Below are positions 16,864 to 24,968 of a stretch of 51,837 bases of DNA, piece by piece. Below the pieces are notes generated by a model. That model saw only the letters and a list, made by a program, of their open reading frames with translations. It ran no database searches and was not told the DNA's origin. Positions within the stretch are counted from its first letter, which is position 1, and each line of letters starts with the position of its first letter. A program made the position numbers and the translations under genes. Origin of the DNA: Cnuella takakiae (GTDB lineage: Bacteria; Bacteroidota; Bacteroidia; Chitinophagales; Chitinophagaceae); the NCBI RefSeq assembly GCF_001953305.1, contig NZ_MTFE01000010.1, positions 4,069,631 through 4,121,467 of the forward strand, read 5' to 3'.

Positions 16864-17883
16864 ATGGAAAAAGAAATAACCATTTACGACCTTGCCGAAA
16901 AGCTCAACATTTCACCTGCTACCGTTAGCCGCGGGCTACAGGACCATCCTGCCATCAGCAAAAAAACCAAGAAGCGCATCCAGGAACTGGCCGAACAGAT
17001 CGGCTACCGGTCCAACCATTTTGCCCGCAACCTGCGCAGCAAGCAAACCCATACTTTAGGGGTGATTGTGCCGCGCCTTGACTCCTATTTTGTAAGTACC
17101 GTGATTGCAGGTATGGAAGATGCAGCGGTAGGCCATGGCTATAAACTGATCATCAGCCAGTCGTCGGAGCAGGCGGCAAAAGAAGCCACCAGTGCCAAAA
17201 CCCTGTACGACAGCCGTGTGGACGGCCTGCTGGTATCGCTTGCTGTGGACACCGAAAACCTGGAGCATTTTTATATCTATTTTCAAAAGAAAATACCCCT
17301 GGTTTTCTTCGACCGGGTGCTGGCACACGAGCAGTGCCTAGAGGTTTTGATCGATAACCGCAAAGCAGCCTACGAAGCCACCCGCCACCTGATTGACCAG
17401 GGCTGCCGCAGGCTGGTGCACATTACGGCACCGCCTAAACGCAATGTATATGCCGACCGCCTGGCAGGATTCAAACAGGCACTGGCTGAAGCAGGGATTC
17501 CCTTTTTTGAAGATCAACTCATTATAGGTAACCTGCGCCAGAACGACGGGCACAAAGCGGCGCAAAACATATTATCCCGCACCAGCAGGCCCGATGGTAT
17601 TTTTGTTGCCAACGACTATTGCGCCGCCGCCTGCCTGGCCTCCCTGAAAAAAACAGGGGTGCGCATCCCGCAGGATATGGCCATCGTAGGTTTCAACAAC
17701 GACCCCGTATGTACCGTAGTAGAACCCAACCTCTCCACCATCAACTATCCCGGTTATGAAATGGGGCATATCGCCGCCACCAACCTCATACAGGCACTGA
17801 ACGGGAGCATGGATTTTGGCACTACCAATTCCATCCTGCTGCGGTCAGAGCTGGTGGTACGTGAATCTTCAAAACGAAATTGA
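16864..17883 (+). CDS. LacI-family regulator of the xylan/glucuronate locus
   Basis: A 339-residue regulator. The N-terminal HTH is ITIYDLAEKLNISPATVSRGLQDHPAISKKTKKRI, with the hinge helix FARNLRSKQ, followed by a periplasmic-binding-protein-like sensor (LGVIVPRLDSYFVSTVIAGMEDAA ... PLVFFDRVL ... RPDGIFVANDYCAAACLASLKKTG ... VAIVGFNNDP). The start was placed at 16864 (MEKEITIYDLAEK), since an upstream frame to 16792 runs through operator 2 and adds unrelated residues. It is divergent from uxuA and directly upstream of the GH67 gene, so it likely responds to a xylan- or glucuronate-derived sugar. The effector is not visible in the sequence. Confidence 0.92.
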   Translation: MEKEITIYDLAEKLNISPATVSRGLQDHPAISKKTKKRIQELAEQIGYRSNHFARNLRSKQTHTLGVIVPRLDSYFVSTVIAGMEDAAVGHGYKLIISQSSEQAAKEATSAKTLYDSRVDGLLVSLAVDTENLEHFYIYFQKKIPLVFFDRVLAHEQCLEVLIDNRKAAYEATRHLIDQGCRRLVHITAPPKRNVYADRLAGFKQALAEAGIPFFEDQLIIGNLRQNDGHKAAQNILSRTSRPDGIFVANDYCAAACLASLKKTGVRIPQDMAIVGFNNDPVCTVVEPNLSTINYPGYEMGHIAATNLIQALNGSMDFGTTNSILLRSELVVRESSKRN

Positions 17884-17887
17884 TTAT

Positions 17888-17934
17888 TACCTATTCACCA
17901 TTCCCTATTCATCACTCATCACTCATTTCCCGCC
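17888..17934. repeat. Short-word repeat (TATTCACCATTCC type)
   Basis: The gap between the regulator and the GH67 gene is filled with variants of CATTC/CACTCATC, including TATTCACCATTCC. The reverse complement of the same word occurs at 23566-23588 after the GH115 gene. It sits directly before the chosen start codon of GH67. Confidence 0.5.
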
Positions 17935-17939
17935 TTGCC

Positions 17940-20084
17940 ATGATAAAAAGACTCCTGATCATTCTCCTCCTCAACCTTAGCCTCGCCCTTGCGCATGCCG
18001 AAGACGGCTATCGCCTTTGGCTCCGCTTCGACCCTATTGAAGCAGGCCTGCGTACCCGTTATACGCAACAAATCAAAGGGATTCATTTTGCGGGCAACAG
18101 TGCGGTACAGCAAACGGCCAAAACCGAACTGCTGCAAGGGCTTCAGGGTATGCTGGGCAAGGCTGTTGGTGAAACTAAAAACATGGCAGAGGGCGTACTG
18201 GTTGTAGGCTCGCCGCAGTCTTCGGAGCTGGTTGCTTCCCTCCAGTTACCCCAACTAAAGACTTTAGGCAAAGAAGGATTTGTCCTTACCACCACAACCC
18301 GCCAGGGCAGGCGGCTGACCGTTATTGCCGCCAATGATGATGCCGGCGTATTGTACGGCGTTTTCCATTTCCTGCGGCTCCTGCAAACAGGCCAGGATAT
18401 CGATAAACTGGATTTAGTATCGGCGCCCAGACTACAGCGTAGGGTGCTCAACCACTGGGACAACCTGGACCGCACCGTTGAGCGCGGCTATGCCGGCTTT
18501 TCCATCTGGGACTGGCACCGCCTGCCCGGCTACCTCGATCCCCGTTATAAAGATTACGCAAGGGCCAATGCCTCCATCGGCATCAATGGCACCGTACTCA
18601 CCAATGTGAACGCCAATGCCATGATCCTTACGCCCATGTACCTTGAAAAGGTGCGTGCCCTGGCCGATGTTTTTCGCCCTTATGGCATACGCGTTTACCT
18701 TACCGCCCGCTTCAGTGCGCCGGTGGAAATTGGCGGGCTCAAAACTGCCGACCCGCTCGACCCGCAGGTGCAGCAGTGGTGGAAGGACAAAACCAAAGAA
18801 GTATACCAGTACGTACCCGATTTTGGCGGCTTTCTGGTAAAAGCAAACTCGGAAGGACAGCCTGGTCCGCAGAACTACGGCCGCAACCATGCCGATGGCG
18901 CCAATATGCTGGCCGATGCCGTAGCTCCTTTTGGCGGCATTGTGATGTGGCGGGCTTTTGTGTACAGCAACGAAACACCCGAAGACCGGGTAAAACAAGC
19001 GTATACAGATTTCAAGCCCCTCGATGGCAAGTTCCGGCCCAATGTGCTGGTACAGGTAAAGAACGGCCCGCTCGACTTCCAGCCCCGCGAGCCTTTTCAC
19101 CCCCTGTTTGGCGCCATGCCCCAAACACCCCTCATGATGGAGTACCAGCTGACGCAGGAATACCTGGGACAGGCCACCCACCTGGTGTACGAGGCGCCGC
19201 TTTTCAAAGAAATTCAAAACGCCGATACCTGGGCCAAAGGCAAGGGATCGACCGTTGCCAAAGTGATGGACGGCTCGCTGGAAGGGCATACCCTCACCGG
19301 CATTGCAGGTGTAGCCAATATCGGCAACGACCGCAACTGGACGGGTCACCTTTTCGGGCAGGCCAACTGGTATGCCTTTGGCCGCCTGGCCTGGGATCAT
19401 ACCCTAACATCTTCCGGCATCGCCACCGAATGGATCGGCCAAACTTTTTCCACCAAGCCGGCTGTTCTTGCCACCGTCCGCAACATCATGCTGCAGTCGC
19501 ACGAAGCGATGGTAAACTACATGACCCCACTGGGGCTGGCGCATATTATGGGTTATGGCCACCACTACGGGCCCGCACCCTGGTGGGATAAGGCGCCCCG
19601 GCAGGACTGGTTGCCCGTGTATTTTCACAAAGCCGATAATATGGGCCTGGGTTTCAACCGCACCGCCACCGGCAGCAATGCACTGGAACAGTACCACCCC
19701 GAGGTACGGAGGCAATGGGAAAACCCCGCCACCTGTGACGAGCGTTACCTGCTGTGGTTTCACCATGTAGGCTGGAAGCAACCGCTCCGCTCGGGCCGCA
19801 ACCTGTGGGAGGAGCTTTGTTTCAAATACAACGAAGGAGTGGACTCGCTGCACGGCATGCAGTCACAATGGGCCGGCCTGCAAAAGGAAATCGACCCCGA
19901 CCGCTTTGCACATGTACAAATGCTGCTGGGCGTACAGGAGCAGGAAGCTACCTGGTGGCGCGACGCCTGCCTGCTGTATTTCCAGACCTTTTCCAAAATG
20001 CCCATACCGGCACGCTACCCGCAACCGGCCAAAACATTGGATTATTACAAAAGCCTGCGCTTTCCCTATGCGCCGGGGAATTGA
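17940..20084 (+). CDS. aguA: GH67 alpha-glucuronidase
   Basis: A 714-residue enzyme of glycoside hydrolase family 67 that removes 4-O-methyl-glucuronic acid from the non-reducing end of xylo-oligosaccharides. It has a signal peptide (MIKRLLIILLLNLSLALAHAE). Landmarks are DGYRLWLRFD, RRVLNHWDNLDRTVERGYAG, GINGTVLTNVNANAMILT and WEELCFKYNEGVD. The three family catalytic acids can be placed by spacing as E305 (KANSEGQPGP), D379 (GPLDFQPREP) and E407 (QLTQEYLGQ), separated by 74 and 28 residues, as in the characterised Cellvibrio enzyme. The start at 17940 was chosen over a frame open from 17880 because it begins the signal peptide and excludes the intergenic repeat. Confidence 0.96.
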   Translation: MIKRLLIILLLNLSLALAHAEDGYRLWLRFDPIEAGLRTRYTQQIKGIHFAGNSAVQQTAKTELLQGLQGMLGKAVGETKNMAEGVLVVGSPQSSELVASLQLPQLKTLGKEGFVLTTTTRQGRRLTVIAANDDAGVLYGVFHFLRLLQTGQDIDKLDLVSAPRLQRRVLNHWDNLDRTVERGYAGFSIWDWHRLPGYLDPRYKDYARANASIGINGTVLTNVNANAMILTPMYLEKVRALADVFRPYGIRVYLTARFSAPVEIGGLKTADPLDPQVQQWWKDKTKEVYQYVPDFGGFLVKANSEGQPGPQNYGRNHADGANMLADAVAPFGGIVMWRAFVYSNETPEDRVKQAYTDFKPLDGKFRPNVLVQVKNGPLDFQPREPFHPLFGAMPQTPLMMEYQLTQEYLGQATHLVYEAPLFKEIQNADTWAKGKGSTVAKVMDGSLEGHTLTGIAGVANIGNDRNWTGHLFGQANWYAFGRLAWDHTLTSSGIATEWIGQTFSTKPAVLATVRNIMLQSHEAMVNYMTPLGLAHIMGYGHHYGPAPWWDKAPRQDWLPVYFHKADNMGLGFNRTATGSNALEQYHPEVRRQWENPATCDERYLLWFHHVGWKQPLRSGRNLWEELCFKYNEGVDSLHGMQSQWAGLQKEIDPDRFAHVQMLLGVQEQEATWWRDACLLYFQTFSKMPIPARYPQPAKTLDYYKSLRFPYAPGN

Positions 20085-20222
20085 TCCGGAGTTTCAGGGG
20101 TTAAAGATTTCATGAGTTTCGGGTAATGGCGTCTTGCGCTGACCCCGGTTTGATAAAATATTGTTTCGCAGCATGCCACCCAACTCAACTATGCCGGTGG
20201 CAGCACAACCACTATTTGATTT

Positions 20223-20969
20223 ATGAACGAACAACAAAAAACAGCCATTGTAACCGGGGGCGGCTCGGGCATTGGGCTGGCTATTGCACAAAGCTTTGTA
20301 TCGGCGGGCATCCGCACCATCATCATTGGCCGCGATGAAGCCAAGCTTTCTGCAGCAAAAGAACAACTGGGCGAAGCATGTATCACGTTTCCAGCCGACC
20401 TAAACATTCTGGATGCCATTCCGGCACTGGTGGCCAGCATCATCGACCAGTACGGGCCGATAGACATCCTGGTAAACAATGCAGGCATCAACCTGAAAAA
20501 AGAATTCACGGATGTAAGCGATGAAGAATTTCAACGCATACTCACCACCAATGTTTCAGCTGTATTCAGCCTGTCGCGGGAATTGGTAAAGGACATGTTG
20601 CAAAAAGGAAGCGGTGCCATCATCAACATTTCTTCCATGGCCTCGCAGTACGGCATTCCCAAAGTAATTGCCTACTCGGCATCGAAGGGCGCCATTGAAG
20701 CCATGACCCGCGCCATGGCGGTGGAATTGTCGCCAAAAGGTATTCGGGTCAATTGTATTGCACCGGGGTTTATTGCAACCGATATGTCGGCAAAGGCGCT
20801 GAACAACGACCCCGAAAGAAAGCAAAAGGTATTGTCGCGCACACCCATGGGCGACCTGGGCAGCCCTGCCGATATTGGGACTACGGCCTTGTTCCTGGCA
20901 TCTGATGCTGCGAAGTATATAACTGGCGTGGTGCTGCCGGTGGATGGTGGTAATTCTATTGGTTTCTAA
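20223..20969 (+). CDS. SDR oxidoreductase, candidate D-mannonate oxidoreductase
   Basis: A 248-residue classical short-chain dehydrogenase. It shows the cofactor motif TGGGSGIG (11-18), NNAG, the catalytic Ser in INISSMAS, YSASK (Tyr and Lys) and the C-terminal PVDGG. The IIIGRDEAK stretch after beta2 suggests NADP or NAD use cannot be settled by eye. Many relatives are annotated gluconate 5-dehydrogenase. Between GH67 and GH115 and with uxuA in the same locus, the missing step is fructuronate to mannonate, so this may be an SDR that replaces UxuB. That is an inference from position. It acts in the cytoplasm. Confidence 0.85.
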   Translation: MNEQQKTAIVTGGGSGIGLAIAQSFVSAGIRTIIIGRDEAKLSAAKEQLGEACITFPADLNILDAIPALVASIIDQYGPIDILVNNAGINLKKEFTDVSDEEFQRILTTNVSAVFSLSRELVKDMLQKGSGAIINISSMASQYGIPKVIAYSASKGAIEAMTRAMAVELSPKGIRVNCIAPGFIATDMSAKALNNDPERKQKVLSRTPMGDLGSPADIGTTALFLASDAAKYITGVVLPVDGGNSIGF

Positions 20970-21022
20970 ATTCTCCAGGCGGAATAAAACAATTGCTTTA
21001 GTTCACGCTAATTAAAGCCATT

Positions 21023-23557
21023 ATGAAAGCTAAACTCTTATGCTTACTCCTGCTTTCGGGCAAGCTGGCCACCGCCCAGGAATGGGTGAGTAATACGGCA
21101 ACAAAAGGCGGTTTTGCATTGACCGGCACTACCATTCTCGTTGACAGCACAGATGCACCACTTGTATTAAAATCAGCCTCCCTTTTGCAACAGGACATTT
21201 TAGCCGTTACTGGTTACAACCCCCCGATCACAGCAAGCCTCAACAGGGCCGGGAAAAATACAATCGTGCTGGGTACCCTGAACGCAAAACCACTACTGCA
21301 ACTGCAGCAAAATGGCAAGCTGAAAACCCAGGGTATTAAAGGACAATGGGAAGCCTACCAGGTACAAACCGTTGCCAATCCATTTTCCGGGGTAGAAAAG
21401 GCCCTGGTGATTGCGGGCAGCGACCGCCGCGGTGCAGCATACGGCGTATTTGAATGCTCCAAACAAATGGGCGTATCGCCCTGGTACTGGTGGGCCGATG
21501 TGCCGGTGAAAAAACAGGCACAGCTTTTTGTACGACCCGGCACCTACACCGATGCCCCCAAAGTAAGATACCGGGGCATTTTTATCAACGACGAAGCACC
21601 GGCGCTTGCCAACTGGAGCCGGGAAAAGTTTGGTGGGTTTAACCACCAGTTTTACGAAAAAGTATTCGAGCTGATCCTGCGCCTCAAAGGCAATTACCTA
21701 TGGCCCGCCATGTGGGGCAGTGCATTCTACGATGACGATAAATCCAATATCAACAGTGCCGATACTTTCGGCATTGTCATCGGCACCTCGCACCACGAGC
21801 CCCTGATGCGGGCACACGACGAATGGCGGCGCTATGGCACGGGCAAATGGAACTACGACAGCAATGCCGTGCGGTTGCAGGATTTCTGGCGCAAGGGTAT
21901 GCAACGGGCCACCAACGAAAAGATCGTGAGCATCGGCATGCGTGGCGATGGCGACGAGCCCATGAGCCGCGAAACCGCTACAGCCTTATTAGAGCGCATT
22001 GTAAAAGACCAACGCAGCATCATCAGCGAAGTAAGCGGCAAACCTGCATCCGAAACCCCGCAGCTATGGGCTCTGTACAAGGAAGTACAGGATTATTACG
22101 ACAAGGGCATGCGGGTACCCGATGATGTAACCCTTTTGCTGTGCGACGACAACTGGGGCAACATCCGCAGGTTGCCCAAATTGGGCGAAGCACCCCGCAA
22201 AGGCGGCTATGGCATTTACTACCACTTCGACTATGTGGGCGGGCCGCGCAACTACAAATGGCTCAACACCAACAACCTGGCCCGCGTATGGGAACAGATG
22301 CACCTGGCATGGGCGTACAACGCAAGACAGATATGGATCGTCAATGTGGGTGATATCAAACCCATGGAGCTGCCTACTTCGTTCTTCCTCGATTATGCCT
22401 GGAACCCCGAACGCATCGGCGCTAAGGATTTGCCTGCCTACTACAGCCAATGGGCTGCCGGCCAGTTTGGTACGGAACAGGCACAGGACATCGGCCAGGT
22501 GCTGCAACAATATGCGCAGCTGAGCGCACGGCGCAAACCCGAACTGCTGCATGCAACTACCTATAACCTTATCAACCAGGAATGGGATCGCGTGGTGAAC
22601 GAATGGAGCCTGTTGCGCAGCAAGGCCGAACGCATCGGCAAAACCCTCGCGCCACAATACGGGGACGCTTATTTCCAGCTGGTGCTTCACCCGATTGCAG
22701 CCTTTGCCAACCTCCACGAAATGTACCATGCCGTTGCCCTCAACCAATGGCAGGCAGGACAGCAAATGACCTTTGCCAACAAGCATGCGGAACGGGCAAA
22801 GGAATTATACGCCAGGGACTCACTGATCACTTTGCAGTACCACCAACTGAAGGGCGGCAAATGGAACCACTTGATGAGCCAGACCCATATTGGTTATACC
22901 TACTGGCAGCAGCCCCTGGTAAATAAGATGCCCGAACTGCGCTATGTAAATGCAACCGTAGCAGGAGATGGCCCGGTACTGATAGAGCCGCGTGTGCTTT
23001 CGGCAATGGACCTCATTCCGGCCGGCACCAAGGGCCATGTTTTTTATGAACAGGACGGCGTGGTAAGCATGGAGGCCAGCCATTTTACAACAAACGAAAA
23101 CAAAGGTGCGCAGCAGTGGCAGCTCATTCCCGGCATCGGCCGCACCGGAGATGGCTTAAGCCTTTTTCCTGTTACCGCACCAAAGCAAGCCGTGGGCAAA
23201 GGCCCCGTACTGAGCTACGAATGGTATGCGTATGACAGCGGCGCTGTAAAGCTGCACACTTTTGTGTCGCCAACACTTAACTTCCAGCATAGCGAAGGGC
23301 TGCAACTGGCTGTTAGCATCGACGATGAAGCACCCCAGTTGATTACCATCAACAGGGAAGACGAAAATGTGCGCACCTGGGAAAGCTGGGTGGCAGCCAA
23401 TATCATTACCAAACAAACAGCACACAAAATTGCCAAGCCTGGCAAGCATATACTAAAGGTTTGGGCTGTTGACCCCGGCGTGGTATTGCAAAAACTGGTG
23501 CTTGATTTTGGCGGCATGCAGCCAAGCTACCTGGGACCGGAGGAAACGAAGAAGTGA
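21023..23557 (+). CDS. GH115 alpha-glucuronidase
   Basis: An 844-residue exported protein of glycoside hydrolase family 115, which releases (4-O-methyl)glucuronic acid from internal as well as terminal residues of glucuronoxylan. It has a signal peptide (MKAKLLCLLLLSGKLATAQ), an N-terminal domain with VIAGSDRRGAAYGVFE, and the central TIM barrel: KVRYRGIFINDEAPAL, LKGNYLWPAMWGSAFYDDD, IGTSHHEPLMRAHDEW, IGMRGDGDEPM, LLLCDDNWGN, YHFDYVGGPRNYKW and WIVNVGDIKPMELP. The C-terminal beta domain (from about 650) includes VSMEASHFT. It complements GH67, which needs terminal glucuronate. Confidence 0.95.
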   Translation: MKAKLLCLLLLSGKLATAQEWVSNTATKGGFALTGTTILVDSTDAPLVLKSASLLQQDILAVTGYNPPITASLNRAGKNTIVLGTLNAKPLLQLQQNGKLKTQGIKGQWEAYQVQTVANPFSGVEKALVIAGSDRRGAAYGVFECSKQMGVSPWYWWADVPVKKQAQLFVRPGTYTDAPKVRYRGIFINDEAPALANWSREKFGGFNHQFYEKVFELILRLKGNYLWPAMWGSAFYDDDKSNINSADTFGIVIGTSHHEPLMRAHDEWRRYGTGKWNYDSNAVRLQDFWRKGMQRATNEKIVSIGMRGDGDEPMSRETATALLERIVKDQRSIISEVSGKPASETPQLWALYKEVQDYYDKGMRVPDDVTLLLCDDNWGNIRRLPKLGEAPRKGGYGIYYHFDYVGGPRNYKWLNTNNLARVWEQMHLAWAYNARQIWIVNVGDIKPMELPTSFFLDYAWNPERIGAKDLPAYYSQWAAGQFGTEQAQDIGQVLQQYAQLSARRKPELLHATTYNLINQEWDRVVNEWSLLRSKAERIGKTLAPQYGDAYFQLVLHPIAAFANLHEMYHAVALNQWQAGQQMTFANKHAERAKELYARDSLITLQYHQLKGGKWNHLMSQTHIGYTYWQQPLVNKMPELRYVNATVAGDGPVLIEPRVLSAMDLIPAGTKGHVFYEQDGVVSMEASHFTTNENKGAQQWQLIPGIGRTGDGLSLFPVTAPKQAVGKGPVLSYEWYAYDSGAVKLHTFVSPTLNFQHSEGLQLAVSIDDEAPQLITINREDENVRTWESWVAANIITKQTAHKIAKPGKHILKVWAVDPGVVLQKLVLDFGGMQPSYLGPEETKK

Positions 23558-23565
23558 TTGGGGAA

Positions 23566-23632
23566 TGGTGAATAGTGAATGGGGATTGGGCATTAGGTAT
23601 TAGGTATTGGGTAATAAAAATTGATCATTAGA
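23566..23632. repeat. Short-word repeat (GGAATGGTGAATAG / TTAGGTATT)
   Basis: Just after the GH115 stop, GGAATGGTGAATAGTGAATGG is followed by tandem variants ATTGGGCATTAGGTATTAGGTATTGGG (shown in overlapping words). The first part is the reverse complement of the words at 17888-17934. It has no coding content. Confidence 0.5.
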
Positions 23633-23689
23633 TCCGCGCTATTAATAACATTTGGAAAAAGCCTTTTGGCAAATAATTGGAATTAAAGC

Positions 23690-23835
23690 GCATGGCTCCG
23701 TAGTAGCCATCTCTTGGTAGAAAACCAACAAGTGGAAGAACCCGGCTCCAGTGAAGCCGCTCCTGTTATAGAGCGGCAATTAAACGGAATCCGTCCCATC
23801 GATGGCTCGGGAAGCAATGTTTATAGAAAAGCAAA
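23690..23835. repeat. Cluster of small imperfect palindromes before GH43
   Basis: In 145 bases there are ATGGCT/AGCCAT, CTTGGT/ACCAA, GGCTCC with GGAGCC-like partners, GCCGCTC (23756-23762) with GAGCGGC (23771-23777), and CCATCGATGG. An open frame extends from 23714 into the GH43 gene, but this part reads as repeat DNA. It looks like a decayed composite repeat element of the type scattered in Bacteroidota genomes. Confidence 0.5.
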
Positions 23836-23851
23836 ACAATCAAAGAGCAAT

Positions 23852-24895
23852 ATGCAAGTACAAAACAAAATGATCTGGACGGGCCTCTGCGCTTTTGCGG
23901 CACTGAGCGGCTCGGCGCAAGAGAAGAAGCCCATTTCGCAGCCCCTCGTTTCGCACATTTATACGGCCGATCCATCGGCGCATGTGTTCAATGGCCGCAT
24001 TTACATTTATCCTTCGCACGACACGGCCACCGGCACACCCGAGAACGATAACGGCGATCATTTCAACATGATGGATTACCGCATTCTCAGCATGAATAAA
24101 GTGGGTGGCAAGGTTACCGATCATGGCGTAGCCCTCAGTGTAAAAGATATTCCCTGGGCGGGCCGCCAGCTATGGGCGCCCGATGTGGCCTTTGCCAACG
24201 GCACGTACTATCTCTATTTCCCCCTTAAGGACAAACAGGATGTATTCCGTATTGGCGTGGCTACCAGCAAAAAACCTGAAGGTCCGTTTAAAGCAGAAGC
24301 AGAACCCATCAAGGGCAGCTATAGCATCGACCCAAGCGTATTCAAAGACCCCAAAAGCAGCGATCACTATATGTATTTTGGCGGCATCTGGGGCGGACAG
24401 CTCCAACGTTGGAACAACAACCAGTACGATCCCAACGGGGCGCTGCGCCAACCCAACGAGCCTGCCGTGCTGCCCCGCGTGGTGAAGCTGTCGAAAGACA
24501 TGAAAAGCTTTGCCGAACCCGTTCGCGAGCTGCAGGTGCTGGACCAGAACGGCAAACCATTTACCGAAGGCGATAACACCAGGCGCTTCTTTGAAGGCCC
24601 CTGGATACACTATTACAATGGCAAGTATTATTTCTCCTACTCTACCGGCGATACGCACAACCTGGTGTATGCTACATCCGACAACCCTTATGGGCCCTTT
24701 ACCTACCAGGGCGTGATCCTTACACCGGTTCAGGGCTGGACCACCCACCACTCCATAGTTGAAAAAGACGGCAAGTGGTGGCTCTTTTACCATGATGTGC
24801 AGCTGAGTGGCAAAACCCACCTGCGCAACGTGAAAGTAACCGAGTTGAAGTACAACGCCGATGGCAGCATCCAGACCATCAACCCTTATCAATAA
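23852..24895 (+). CDS. GH43-family glycoside hydrolase (beta-xylosidase/arabinofuranosidase)
   Basis: A 347-residue five-bladed beta-propeller hydrolase with a signal peptide (LCAFAALSGSAQ). The three family acids are visible: D40 (YTADPSAHVF, base), D160 (YSIDPSVFKDP, pKa modulator) and E248 (RFFEGPWIHYYNG, acid). It probably removes xylose or arabinofuranose from xylo-oligosaccharides; the exact specificity cannot be read from the sequence. The start at 23852 (MQVQNKMIWTG) was chosen because the frame open from 23714 is repeat-derived and lacks a signal sequence at its start. A terminator follows, so the next genes need their own promoter or read-through. Confidence 0.92.
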   Translation: MQVQNKMIWTGLCAFAALSGSAQEKKPISQPLVSHIYTADPSAHVFNGRIYIYPSHDTATGTPENDNGDHFNMMDYRILSMNKVGGKVTDHGVALSVKDIPWAGRQLWAPDVAFANGTYYLYFPLKDKQDVFRIGVATSKKPEGPFKAEAEPIKGSYSIDPSVFKDPKSSDHYMYFGGIWGGQLQRWNNNQYDPNGALRQPNEPAVLPRVVKLSKDMKSFAEPVRELQVLDQNGKPFTEGDNTRRFFEGPWIHYYNGKYYFSYSTGDTHNLVYATSDNPYGPFTYQGVILTPVQGWTTHHSIVEKDGKWWLFYHDVQLSGKTHLRNVKVTELKYNADGSIQTINPYQ

Positions 24896-24902
24896 GCCTT
24901 AC

Positions 24903-24942
24903 AACCCGCAGCCACTAGCCAATGGTTGCGGGTTTATTTTTT
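24903..24942 (+). terminator. Terminator after GH43
   Basis: AACCCGCA (24903-24910) and TGCGGGTT (24927-24934) form an 8-base-pair stem followed by TATTTTTT. Confidence 0.8.
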
Positions 24943-24968
24943 GACCAAGCCCCTACATTGCCTGCAAC

